A DNA stretch of 64,000 bases from Peteryoungia rhizophila (GTDB taxonomy: Bacteria > Pseudomonadota > Alphaproteobacteria > Rhizobiales > Rhizobiaceae), in the NCBI RefSeq assembly GCF_004912145.1, contig NZ_STGT01000002.1, positions 558,001-622,000 on the forward strand, given 5' to 3'. The notes beneath the pieces are model-generated. The model was not told the DNA's origin and ran no database searches. It saw only the letters and a program-made list of their open reading frames with translations. The position numbers were made by a program, and so were the translations under genes. Below, piece after piece: positions 56,259 to 64,000 of this stretch (its first letter is position 1; the number at the start of each line of letters is the position of its first letter).

Positions 56259-56262
56259 TCCC

Positions 56263-57657
56263 ATGACCACTAATGCAAACGTAAACGGTGCCGCTTCGTC
56301 CGGCACGCTCGCGCGCGCCCTCAAGGAAGGCATCTTCGCAGGTGTCATCTCGCTCGGCCTCTTCGTCCTCTATATCGGTATCAAGACCGATCAGAACATG
56401 GCGAATGAGCTGATCTGGTACACGCGTCCCGGTCTTCTCGCGGTGTTCGTGCTGATCGCTGCCGTCGGCCGCTTCGCAACGGTCGCGTTCATCTCGCCCT
56501 GGTTCGCCAGCCGGAAAGAGAAGAAGTCGGCGGCAATGCCGGTGCATGACATCGATGCCAAGCCGTCTTTCTTCAAGACGCATTTCCTGAAGATCGCTCT
56601 TCTGGCGCTCATTCTCTATCCGCCTGTCATTCTCGCTCTCACCGGCGTTCAGGGATCGCTGAAATATGTCGACAACTTCGGCATCCAGATCTTGATCTAC
56701 GTCATGCTGGCCTGGGGCCTGAACATCGTCGTCGGTCTCGCCGGCCTGCTCGACCTGGGTTATGTCGCCTTCTATGCGGTCGGTGCGTATTCCTACGCGC
56801 TGCTCGCCCAGAACTTCGGTCTGTCCTTCTGGCTGCTTCTGCCGCTTGCCGGCATTCTGGCGGCCTTCTGGGGCATCATCCTCGGCTTCCCGGTCCTGCG
56901 TCTCAGGGGCGACTATCTCGCCATCGTGACGCTTGCCTTCGGTGAAATCATTCGACTGGTGCTGATCAACTGGCAGGACGTTACCAAGGGTACCTTCGGT
57001 ATCTCCAGTATTCCGAAGGCGACACTGTTCGGCATGCCTTTCGATGCCTCGGCCGGTGGTTTTGCCAAGACTTTCGACCTGCCGATGTCGTCCGCCTATT
57101 ACAAGATCTACCTGTTCTATGTGATCCTGGCGCTCTGCTGCCTGACGGCTTACGTCACGATCAAGCTTCGCCGCATGCCGATCGGCCGTGCGTGGGAAGC
57201 GCTGCGTGAAGACGAAATCGCCTGCCGTTCGCTCGGCATCAACACGGTCACGACCAAGCTTACTGCGTTCGCGATCGGTGCGATGTTCGGCGGCTTTGCC
57301 GGCTCCTTCTTCGCCGCCCGCCAGGGCTTCGTGTCTCCGGAAAGCTTCGTCTTCCTCGAATCGGCCGTCATCCTCGCCATCGTCGTCCTCGGCGGCATGG
57401 GATCGCTGACGGGCATTGCGGTGGCGGCAATCGTCATGATCGGCGGCACGGAAGCGCTGCGTGAAATGGAGTTCCTCAAGCATGTCTTCGGACCCGAATT
57501 CACGCCTGAACTCTACCGCATGATCCTCTTCGGCCTCGCCATGGTCATCGTCATGCTTTTCAAGCCGCGCGGTTTCGTCGGCAGCAGAGAGCCGACGGCC
57601 TTCCTCAAGGAGCGCAAGGCCGTCTCGGGCAGCTTCACCAAGGAGGGGCACGGCTGA
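56263..57657 (+). CDS. livM: Branched-chain amino acid ABC transporter permease LivM
   Basis: The 464-residue permease is longer than LivM of enterobacteria owing to an N-terminal extension with two or three additional hydrophobic helices and a DUF3382-like region (about residues 1-135). The core has GLNIVVGLAGLLDLGYVAFYAVGAY and the cytoplasmic loop REDEIACRSLGI that contacts the ATPases. It starts four bases after livH and its stop overlaps livG (TGATG). Together with LivH it forms the translocation pore. Confidence 0.95.
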   Translation: MTTNANVNGAASSGTLARALKEGIFAGVISLGLFVLYIGIKTDQNMANELIWYTRPGLLAVFVLIAAVGRFATVAFISPWFASRKEKKSAAMPVHDIDAKPSFFKTHFLKIALLALILYPPVILALTGVQGSLKYVDNFGIQILIYVMLAWGLNIVVGLAGLLDLGYVAFYAVGAYSYALLAQNFGLSFWLLLPLAGILAAFWGIILGFPVLRLRGDYLAIVTLAFGEIIRLVLINWQDVTKGTFGISSIPKATLFGMPFDASAGGFAKTFDLPMSSAYYKIYLFYVILALCCLTAYVTIKLRRMPIGRAWEALREDEIACRSLGINTVTTKLTAFAIGAMFGGFAGSFFAARQGFVSPESFVFLESAVILAIVVLGGMGSLTGIAVAAIVMIGGTEALREMEFLKHVFGPEFTPELYRMILFGLAMVIVMLFKPRGFVGSREPTAFLKERKAVSGSFTKEGHG

Positions 57658-58529
57658 TGACCTCCGGGAACACGACAATGAGCAATGACACGATCCTGAA
57701 AGTCGAGCATCTCTCGATGCGCTTCGGTGGTCTGATGGCCATCAACGACTTCTCCTTCGAAGCCAAGCGTGGCGAGATCACCGCGCTGATCGGCCCCAAC
57801 GGTGCCGGCAAGACCACAGTCTTCAACTGCATCACCGGCTTCTATCGGCCGACGATGGGTATGATCACGCTGCGCCACAGATCCGGCGAGGAGTTTCTGC
57901 TGGAGCGGCTGCCGGACTTCGAAATCCCGAAAAAGGCCAAGGTCGCTCGTACCTTCCAGAACATTCGTCTGTTCTCTGGCCTGACGGTTCTCGAAAACCT
58001 GCTGGTCGCCCAGCACAATGCACTGATGAAGGCCTCCGGTTACACGGTGCTCGGCCTGCTCGGCCTGCCGGCCTACAAGAAGGCAGCCGCCGAAGCGATC
58101 GAGAAGGCCCGCTATTGGCTCGACAAGGCCGATCTCACCGATCGCGCCGACGATCCGGCCGGCGACCTGCCTTACGGTGGACAGCGCCGTCTCGAGATCT
58201 GCCGCGCCATGTGCACCGGCCCGGAGCTTCTTTGCCTGGACGAACCGGCGGCCGGCCTGAACCCGAAGGAATCCCTGGTGCTGAACTCGCTCTTGCGCAG
58301 CATCCGTGACGAAGGCACTTCGCTGCTCCTGATCGAGCACGACATGTCCGTCGTCATGCAGATTTCCGATCATATCGTGGTGCTGGAATACGGCCAGAAG
58401 ATCTCCGATGGCTCACCTGATCACGTGAAGAACGACCCGAAGGTCATCGCGGCCTATCTGGGTGTCGAGGATGAAGAATTGGAAGAAGTGATCCACGAAG
58501 TCGAAGCGATTGCCGGGGGGGAAGCCTGA
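57657..58529 (+). CDS. livG: Branched-chain amino acid ABC transporter ATPase LivG
   Basis: The 290-residue ATPase has Walker A GPNGAGKTT near residue 43, a LivG-type signature LPYGGQRRLEICRA, Walker B LLCLDEPAAGLNP and the H-loop IEHDMSVV. The C-terminus carries the NDPKVIAAYLGVEDEE tail of the family. Start codon ATG 57657 overlaps the livM stop by one base, with AGGAGG ten bases upstream; a second in-frame ATG lies seven codons on. The livF start overlaps its stop by one base. Confidence 0.96.
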   Translation: MTSGNTTMSNDTILKVEHLSMRFGGLMAINDFSFEAKRGEITALIGPNGAGKTTVFNCITGFYRPTMGMITLRHRSGEEFLLERLPDFEIPKKAKVARTFQNIRLFSGLTVLENLLVAQHNALMKASGYTVLGLLGLPAYKKAAAEAIEKARYWLDKADLTDRADDPAGDLPYGGQRRLEICRAMCTGPELLCLDEPAAGLNPKESLVLNSLLRSIRDEGTSLLLIEHDMSVVMQISDHIVVLEYGQKISDGSPDHVKNDPKVIAAYLGVEDEELEEVIHEVEAIAGGEA

Positions 58530-59257
58530 TGTCTTCTGAACCGCTTCTCAAGGTTTCCGGTGTCGAAACCTATTACGGTAATATCCGTGCGCTCGCCGGC
58601 GTCGATGTCGAAGTCCACAAGGGCGAGATCGTGTCACTGATCGGTGCCAATGGTGCCGGCAAGTCGACGCTGATGATGACCATCTGCGGCAGCCCGCAGG
58701 CGCGCAGCGGACAGGTCGTCTTCGATGGCGAAGACATCACCACGATCCCGACCCATCTCATCGCACGTCGCCGGATTGCCCAGTCGCCTGAAGGTCGCCG
58801 CATCTTCCCGCGCATGACGGTGCTGGAAAACCTGCAGATGGGTGCCGGCCTCGACAACCTGAAATTCTTCAAGGAGGATGTGGAGAAGATCTTCACCATG
58901 TTCCCCCGATTGAAGGAGCGCCAGAGCCAGCGTGGCGGTACGCTATCGGGCGGCGAGCAGCAGATGCTGTCGATCGGCCGTGCGCTGATGGCGCGGCCGA
59001 AATTGCTTCTCCTCGACGAGCCGTCACTCGGTCTCGCGCCGCTGATCGTCAAGGGTATCTTCGAGCAGATCAAGCGGCTCAACCAGGAAGAGGGGCTCAC
59101 CGTCTTCCTCGTCGAGCAGAATGCTTTCGCAGCACTGAAGCTGTCGGACCGTGCCTATGTCATGGTCAACGGCAAGGTGACCATGAGCGGCACGGGTAAG
59201 CAGCTTCTGGCCGATCCGTCGGTCCGGGCTGCCTATCTCGAAGGCGGCGGCCACTGA
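58529..59257 (+). CDS. livF: Branched-chain amino acid ABC transporter ATPase LivF
   Basis: The 242-residue ATPase pairs with LivG. It shows Walker A GANGAGKST, signature LSGGEQQML, Walker B LLLLDEPSLGLAP, and the family ending LADPSVRAAYLEGG. The gene overlaps livG by one base. A gap of 18 bases leads to the DUF6867 gene, so all six genes probably share a transcript from livH, with livK able to use an internal promoter. Confidence 0.96.
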   Translation: MSSEPLLKVSGVETYYGNIRALAGVDVEVHKGEIVSLIGANGAGKSTLMMTICGSPQARSGQVVFDGEDITTIPTHLIARRRIAQSPEGRRIFPRMTVLENLQMGAGLDNLKFFKEDVEKIFTMFPRLKERQSQRGGTLSGGEQQMLSIGRALMARPKLLLLDEPSLGLAPLIVKGIFEQIKRLNQEEGLTVFLVEQNAFAALKLSDRAYVMVNGKVTMSGTGKQLLADPSVRAAYLEGGGH

Positions 59258-59275
59258 GCGCGGGGAGAATTTGAC

Positions 59276-59629
59276 ATGCAAGGTTTGTTTTTCGAAAGCG
59301 ACACCACCGTCCGGTACGTGCTACGGTTCCTCGTGATGCTCCTCGGTTTCTGGACCGCGTGGCGCACTGGCAAGGCCGCAGCCGAGAGCTGGAACGGCTA
59401 TGGCACGGTGTTCGTCTACGTGCTGGGCTTGGGCTTCGCGATGCGGTTCCTGCACTACTCGCTGTTTGCCGGACCCTTCGTCAGCCCGTTCTTCTACGTC
59501 CTCGACGTGGTGCTTCTGATGGTCTTCGCCGCTGCTGGTTTCCAGTCGCGCCGGGCCACGCAGATGGTCGATAACTATTACTGGCTCTACGAGAGAACAT
59601 CCTATTTCTCGTGGAAGAACAAAGATTGA
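59276..59629 (+). CDS. DUF6867 membrane protein in the liv operon
   Basis: The 117-residue product has three or four hydrophobic helices (LRFLVMLLGFWTAWRTG; YGTVFVYVLGLGFAMRF; FFYVLDVVLLMVFAAAG) and a Tyr/Trp-rich C-terminus (NYYWLYERTSYFSW). In Rhizobiales the family, DUF6867, is regularly found between livF and livK. Its function is unknown, but position suggests an accessory to the transporter. AGAATT before ATG 59276 is a weak ribosome site, and coupling to livF is likely. Confidence 0.8.
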   Translation: MQGLFFESDTTVRYVLRFLVMLLGFWTAWRTGKAAAESWNGYGTVFVYVLGLGFAMRFLHYSLFAGPFVSPFFYVLDVVLLMVFAAAGFQSRRATQMVDNYYWLYERTSYFSWKNKD

Positions 59630-59673
59630 CAAGCCGTTGTTTTCTGTCGCAGATTGGCGACAGAGGGCGTCGA

Positions 59674-59705
59674 CTTGGCGAAGAACAAGGCCTCGGCCGT
59701 ATATA
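59674..59705 (+). promoter_or_regulatory. Possible internal promoter of livK
   Basis: A CTTGGC (-35-like) at 59674 and a GTATATAA tract at 59699 fall about 90-120 bases before livK with a spacer of 17-19 bases. A separate livK promoter would fit the usual excess of binding protein. Spacing is read by eye only. Confidence 0.35.
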
Positions 59706-59793
59706 AAGAGTGGAACAGTTTTCCGGCGCAGTCGCAGCGGGTATTGCGCAGGGTTTTTAACCTAACCCGCACAAAAAACTTGGGAGTAACAAT

Positions 59794-60909
59794 ATGAAGA
59801 AGTCTCTTCTTTCGGCAGTTGCGCTGACGGCCATGGTTGCCTTCAGCGGCAATGCTTACGCCGAAATCCTGGTCGGCGTCGCCGGCCCGCTGACCGGCCC
59901 GAACGCGGCCTTCGGCGCACAGCTCCAGAAGGGTGCCGAGCAGGCTGCTGCCGACATCAACGCCGCCGGTGGCATCAACGGCGAAATGATCAAGGTTGTG
60001 CTCGGCGACGACGTTTCCGACGCCAAGCAGGGCGTATCGGTCGCCAACAAGTTCGTGGCTGACGGCGTCAAGTTCGTCATCGGTCACTTCAACTCTGGCG
60101 TTTCGATCCCGGCTTCTGAAGTTTATGCCGAAAACGGCATCCTGCAGATCACGCCTGCTTCGACCAACCCGAGCTACACCGAGCGCGGCCTGTGGAACAC
60201 CTTCCGCGTCTGCGGTCGTGACGACCAGCAGGGCGCTGTTGCCGGCAAGTACATCGCCGACAACTTCAAGGACGGCAAGGTCGCTGTCGTTCACGACAAG
60301 ACGCCTTACGGCCAGGGTCTCGCCGACGAAACCAAGAAGTCGATGAACGAACTCGGCATCACCGAAGTCATCTACGAAGGCATCACTGCCGGCGAAAAGG
60401 ACTACTCGGCCCTCATCGCCAAGATGAAGGAAGCGGGCGTAACGGTCGTTTACTTCGGCGGTCTTCACACCGAAGCCGGCCTGATCATGCGTCAGATGGA
60501 CAGCCAGGGCCTGGAAGCGACCCTGATGTCCGGCGACGGCATCACCTCGAACGAACTTGCTTCGATCGCCGGTGACGCAGTCGAGGGCACGCTCATGACC
60601 TTCCCGCCGGATCCGCGCAAGAACCCGAACGCTGCCGACGCCGTGAAGAAGTTCCGCGATGCCGGCTTCGAGCCTGAAGCCTACACGCTGTACTCCTACG
60701 CTGCCCTCCAGGTCATCGCTGACGCCGCCAAGGCTGCCGCTTCGGCCGATTCGGAAGCCGTTGCTACGGCTCTGAAGGAAAAGGGTCCCTACACGACCGT
60801 CATCGGCGAACTCTCGTTCGACGCCAAGGGCGACATCACCCGTCCGGACTACGTCATGTACACCTGGAAGAAGGGCGAGGACGGCAAGTACTCGTACTTC
60901 CAGGACTAA
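59794..60909 (+). CDS. livK: Branched-chain amino acid ABC transporter substrate-binding protein LivK
   Basis: The 371-residue periplasmic binding protein has a signal peptide (residues 1-23, cut after NAYA) and a type I periplasmic-binding fold starting [18 protein letters not shown], with the conserved [12 protein letters not shown] segment near 125. In rhizobia the homologue is BraC. GGGAG lies seven bases before ATG 59794. The gene closes the liv cluster and ends at a terminator. It probably binds leucine, isoleucine, valine and alanine, as BraC does. Confidence 0.95.
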   Translation: MKKSLLSAVALTAMVAFSGNAYAEILVGVAGPLTGPNAAFGAQLQKGAEQAAADINAAGGINGEMIKVVLGDDVSDAKQGVSVANKFVADGVKFVIGHFNSGVSIPASEVYAENGILQITPASTNPSYTERGLWNTFRVCGRDDQQGAVAGKYIADNFKDGKVAVVHDKTPYGQGLADETKKSMNELGITEVIYEGITAGEKDYSALIAKMKEAGVTVVYFGGLHTEAGLIMRQMDSQGLEATLMSGDGITSNELASIAGDAVEGTLMTFPPDPRKNPNAADAVKKFRDAGFEPEAYTLYSYAALQVIADAAKAAASADSEAVATALKEKGPYTTVIGELSFDAKGDITRPDYVMYTWKKGEDGKYSYFQD

Positions 60910-60933
60910 TTCGATCCTTCATCGGACCGACGG

Positions 60934-60967
60934 AAAGCCCGGCCTCGCGCCGGGCTTTCTGCGTTTT
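60934..60967 (+). terminator. Rho-independent terminator after livK
   Basis: AAAGCCCGGC and GCCGGGCTTT form a ten-bp stem with a CTCGC loop, followed by TTTCTGCGTTTT, 24 bases after the livK stop. Confidence 0.8.
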
Positions 60968-60974
60968 GGCGCAG

Positions 60975-61512
60975 TCAGTTCGCCGACAGGGTCGCGAGCA
61001 GCACGTCTGCCCGCTCTTCGACCGAGGCCCGGGGAAGAGTGAGCCATTCATAGCCGAGCTTCGGGTAAAGGGCGGAGAGCCGATCGAACTCCTCGACGGC
61101 GTCTTCGAAACTGTGCCTGCGCTCATCGTCCTGTACAAAAATCTCTCTCCATGGTTCCACCACAAAGACAGATGGATGATAGCGCCACTCCTCGTGCAGC
61201 GGGGCGGTGACCGTGTCGTCTTTCGTCGCCAAGGCCAGGGCAGCTGAAGCATCGACGAGTCCTCTGTCGAAAAAAGGCCCAACCCTTCTCTGTCGCCATT
61301 CGGTTGCGATCCTCGTGGGCGAGTTTGATTGTCTCCCTTGCAAAAGCGGAAAGGTCGATCCAGGGCAGGGCGCTGCCGCCGCCCGCCAGCTCCCGAGCCA
61401 CGATCCTGCGCCCGGGTTCTTCCACTGTGACATAGCCTCGGCGCTGCAATTCCGCGATCAGGCTTGATTTTCCGCCACCGGAGCATCCGGTGATAACGAT
61501 GAAGTTGGTCAT
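60975..61512 (-). pseudogene. Frameshifted AAA-family (AAA_28-type) ATPase
   Basis: Two overlapping minus-strand frames together encode one small P-loop protein. From ATG 61512 the first frame gives the nucleotide loop VITGCSGGGKSSL and continues through DLSAFARETIKLAHEDRNRM to KGWAFF. The second frame resumes with FFDRGLVDASAAL and runs to the stop at 60975 through FVVEPWREIFVQDDERR. A run of six A (61270-61275, plus strand) marks the shift; five would restore a continuous 178-residue protein, the usual length for these predicted nucleotide kinases. Either the gene is broken, or there is a sequencing error or slippage. Function of the family is unknown. Confidence 0.8.
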
Positions 61513-61667
61513 GGCGGTCCTTGCGTCTTGGAAACCGTTATGATGCGATCCGCGACCATTCCAATGCCCTTTCAGGGACATGGGCCGGTTAAGGTGATCG
61601 AGGAGATGCCGACACAGAGATGTGTGAGATATGCGCGATAGACTGCGGATGCAGTCGTGTCGGATGA

Positions 61668-62591
61668 TTACGTCTCCCGCAGCACATCCGCCGCCTTGAC
61701 CGCAGCCGAGGCGCGGTTCTCGACGCCCAGCTTGGAGTAGATTTGCTCCAGATGTTTGTTCACCGTCCGCGACGAGAGGCCGAGGATCTCCCCGATGTCG
61801 CGGTTGGCCTTGCCGTTGGCGATCCAGAGCAGGACCTCGCTCTCGCGGTGCGTGAGGCCGAAGCGCTCGCGCAGCATCTCGTCTTCGCTCTGCCGGTTGG
61901 CGGAGGTCAGGCGGAACAGATATTCGTCGGTGCCGATCGTCCCGAGCAGGGAGAGCGTCAGTGGCAGCCCGGTGGCGCCGGGAAAGGGGAAGGTCGTATC
62001 GGCCTGCTGTGCCGTGCCTGCGCGGCGGTGGGACAACCATGCGGCGGCGGCCCTGGCGACCTCGCCGATGCCGTCGGCGTGGCCGATCGCCGTCTCGATC
62101 AGGCGGTTTGCCTGCGGCGTCGTCCAGTGGACCTGGCCATCGCCGCGGATGGCGAGCAGATGCCGGCCGGCGGCATCGAGGGCGACGCGGGCGCTCTGCG
62201 CGGAGCGGGCATTCGAAAGGTGGACGCGGATGCGGGCGCGCAACTCGTCGATGTTGATCGGCTTGGTGAGGTAATCGACACCACCGGACTCCAGCGCCTT
62301 CACGACATGTTCCGTCTCCGTCAGACCCGTCATGAAGATCACGGGCACCTGGGCGACAGCCGGATCGGCCTTCAATGTGCGGCAGGTCTCGAACCCATCC
62401 ATGCCGGGCATGACAGCATCGAGCAGGATGAGGTCGGGACTGATGCGAGCGACGATCTGCAAGGCGCCGTGACCGGACGTGGCAATCAGCACGGAATAGC
62501 CCGAGGCCTCCAGGGCTTCGGTCAGGAAGCCGAGCGCATCGGGGCTGTCGTCCACCAGAAGCACGATGTCGCGGCGGTTGGCCTCAGCCAT
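61668..62591 (-). CDS. LuxR-type (NarL-family) response regulator
   Basis: The 307-residue regulator has an N-terminal receiver (phosphoacceptor Asp in LILLDAVMPGMDG near residue 58, Lys in YLTKPINI), a central PAS-like linker region, and a C-terminal LuxR helix-turn-helix (LTHRESEVLLWIANGKANRDIGE and SSRTVNKHLEQIYSKL). Its start overlaps the hybrid-kinase stop by eight bases, so the two form one operon and presumably one two-component pathway. The regulon is unknown; no metabolic gene follows directly. Confidence 0.88.
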   Translation of the reverse strand: MAEANRRDIVLLVDDSPDALGFLTEALEASGYSVLIATSGHGALQIVARISPDLILLDAVMPGMDGFETCRTLKADPAVAQVPVIFMTGLTETEHVVKALESGGVDYLTKPINIDELRARIRVHLSNARSAQSARVALDAAGRHLLAIRGDGQVHWTTPQANRLIETAIGHADGIGEVARAAAAWLSHRRAGTAQQADTTFPFPGATGLPLTLSLLGTIGTDEYLFRLTSANRQSEDEMLRERFGLTHRESEVLLWIANGKANRDIGEILGLSSRTVNKHLEQIYSKLGVENRASAAVKAADVLRET

Positions 62592-64000
62592 GGATCGGCT
62601 CCCTGCCGGTTTCGAAGGAGGTCAGGAAGTTTCGCAGGCCCGCCATGTCGAAAGCCTGCACATGCGCGCGGGCTGTCTCGATGAAGGCTGCATTGCTTCC
62701 GAGGCTCCCGAGTTCGGCGAGCTTCGCCTCGATGCCGCGCACATAGCCGATATCGCAGAGGCTGATCAACTCCTCCAGGTGCGCGGCACCCGGCGAGAGC
62801 GGCCGATCCTGGCGCAGTGTCTGCTGCAAGAGGCGCGGATCGTCGGCATAGATCCAGTCAAGGCCGAGGAAGCGTGCGAGTTTGTCGCGCAGGCGGGAGA
62901 TGTCGACGGGTTTGGCGATCGCATCGTCATGGCCTTCACCGCCGGCGGCCGGTGCATCGCCGACATTGGCCGAGAGCATCAGGATCGGCGCCGTCTGGCC
63001 GGCATCGCGCAGTTTTTCGACGAGTTGCCATCCGTTCATGCCGGGCATGGAAATGTCGACAAGGAAGAGATCCGGTTTGACCCCATGGATCAGGGTCAGG
63101 CATTCCGGTCCACCTGCCGCCGTCAGCACGACGAAATCGAGCGGGGCGAGCACTTCGCGCATCAGTTCGCGATGGTCCTCATTGTCGTCGACGACGGCGA
63201 CGGTGCGGCGCGGACCTGTATAGGAAACAATCCGGCGCTCCGGGGCCGGCGCCGTGTTCGGGCGATCGATGGCCGACAGCATCAGACGCACCTTGAAGGT
63301 CGAGCCCTTGTCCCGCTCGCTGGTGACAGAGATCTCGCCGCCCAGCGTATTGGTCAGGAGCTTGGTGATCGTCAATCCGAGCCCGAGCCCTGGCATCGGA
63401 CGGACATTGTCGGCCTCGCCGCGCTGGAAGGGCTCGTAGATGCGGTTCAGGTCCTTTTCCGAGATGCCGCGCCCGCTGTCGCTGACCGTGAAGGTCGCGA
63501 CCTGGCTGCGATAATCAACATCGAAGCGGATCGTGCCTTCGTCGGTGAACTTGATGGCATTGGACAGCAGGTTGACGAGGATCTGGCGCAGGCGGCGCTC
63601 GTCGGTGCGGACATAGAGTGGCAGGTTTCGGGAGCGCTGATGCTCGAAAAGAATGCCCTTGGCGGCGGCCTGGGGCGCGAACATGTCGAGCAGCTGGTCG
63701 AGGAAATCCTGGATGTTGACCTCGTTGGAGAAGACCTGCAGCCGGCCCGCTTCGATCTTGGAAATGTCGAGCAGGCCGTCGATCAGACCCGAGAGGTGGT
63801 CTGCCGAACGGCGGATGACCTTGATCGCAGACTGACGCGGAACGGGGATCGTCTCGTCGCGCTCGAGGATTTGGGCATAGCCGAGAACCGCGTTGAGCGG
63901 GGTGCGCAGTTCGTGGCTGAGGCCGACGACATAACGGCTCTTCGCCCGGTTCGCCGCCTCGGCGGTCTCCTTGGCGTTCTGCAGGGCCGCGTCCGTCTTG
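62584..64000 (-). CDS. Hybrid sensor histidine kinase (5-prime end outside the window)
   Basis: The gene enters from the right edge, so the sensor region and start are missing. The visible 471 residues begin in a coiled linker and show the H-box VVGLSHELRTPLNAVLGYAQ about residues 25-44, the HATPase domain (LVNLLSNAIKFTDEG, DSGRGISEKD, GLGLGLTITKLL) and a C-terminal receiver (AVVDDNEDHREL; phospho-Asp in LFLVDISMPGMNG). The final residues before the stop form a short helical segment. Translational overlap with the response regulator gene supports a cognate pair. Confidence 0.9.
   Translation of the reverse strand, partial: KTDAALQNAKETAEAANRAKSRYVVGLSHELRTPLNAVLGYAQILERDETIPVPRQSAIKVIRRSADHLSGLIDGLLDISKIEAGRLQVFSNEVNIQDFLDQLLDMFAPQAAAKGILFEHQRSRNLPLYVRTDERRLRQILVNLLSNAIKFTDEGTIRFDVDYRSQVATFTVSDSGRGISEKDLNRIYEPFQRGEADNVRPMPGLGLGLTITKLLTNTLGGEISVTSERDKGSTFKVRLMLSAIDRPNTAPAPERRIVSYTGPRRTVAVVDDNEDHRELMREVLAPLDFVVLTAAGGPECLTLIHGVKPDLFLVDISMPGMNGWQLVEKLRDAGQTAPILMLSANVGDAPAAGGEGHDDAIAKPVDISRLRDKLARFLGLDWIYADDPRLLQQTLRQDRPLSPGAAHLEELISLCDIGYVRGIEAKLAELGSLGSNAAFIETARAHVQAFDMAGLRNFLTSFETGREPIHG

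Overview
This window looks like a chromosomal segment of an alphaproteobacterium of the order Hyphomicrobiales, most likely family Rhizobiaceae (Rhizobium/Agrobacterium/Ciceribacter type). The GC content is high. The evidence is the CtrA / ChpT / SciP cell-cycle genes close together, RpoH, a DctA/DctB/DctD C4-dicarboxylate system, heterotetrameric sarcosine oxidase, an EipA/DUF1134 protein and a LivHMGF-DUF6867-LivK amino-acid transporter. I see no tRNA, rRNA, CRISPR array, insertion sequence or intact prophage. All names rest on reading the translations; no database search was possible.

Layout. 1-5.2 kb: mnmA, a DgcA-type racemase, an inverted-repeat element, a spermidine-synthase-like protein, an HpaI-type aldolase and an Ldh_2 dehydrogenase. 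5.2-10 kb: dctBD divergent from dctA, with two enhancer palindromes and a -24/-12 promoter. 10-20.5 kb: a ribbon-helix-helix protein, a glyoxalase, a Tat-exported GMC dehydrogenase pair, a GT21 glycosyltransferase, a DedA pair, ung, an amine oxidase with an aldehyde dehydrogenase, and two small envelope proteins. 20.6-34 kb: a PPP-type phosphatase, an EamA transporter, purA, a large unknown Ala/Glu/Pro-rich membrane protein, an ABC-2 exporter, rpoH, a second EamA transporter, rluD, a small membrane protein, a SpoU methyltransferase and a coiled-coil membrane protein. 34-40.2 kb: the cell-cycle block, with an EipA-like protein, chpT, a degenerate receiver, ctrA, fliJ, a small acetyltransferase, a PqiA-like protein, sciP and a LuxR-type regulator. 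40.2-52.4 kb: a lone DUF2793 protein, cysQ, soxBDAG, a membrane metallophosphoesterase, a Bcr/CflA efflux pump with its TetR regulator, and a cytosolic PAS chemoreceptor. 52.6-64 kb: an FAD/GcvT demethylating dehydrogenase, the liv operon, a frameshifted AAA ATPase, and a hybrid-kinase/response-regulator pair cut by the window end.

How the parts fit. Three themes recur: uptake and use of organic acids (dct), oxidation of methylated glycines and amines with one-carbon transfer to folate (soxBDAG, the FAD/GcvT protein, the amine oxidase/aldehyde dehydrogenase pair), and cell-cycle control through the ChpT-CtrA-SciP circuit with the flagellar fliJ nearby. The clearest regulatory DNA is the DctD enhancer/sigma-54 promoter of dctA, the paired TetR operators at 50.03-50.08 kb, and a dense cluster of GANTC (CcrM) sites upstream of ctrA. 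I did not find a wholly new multi-gene system. The least explained items are the 825-residue protein after purA, the degenerate receiver between chpT and ctrA, and the GMC dehydrogenase that lacks a cytochrome partner.
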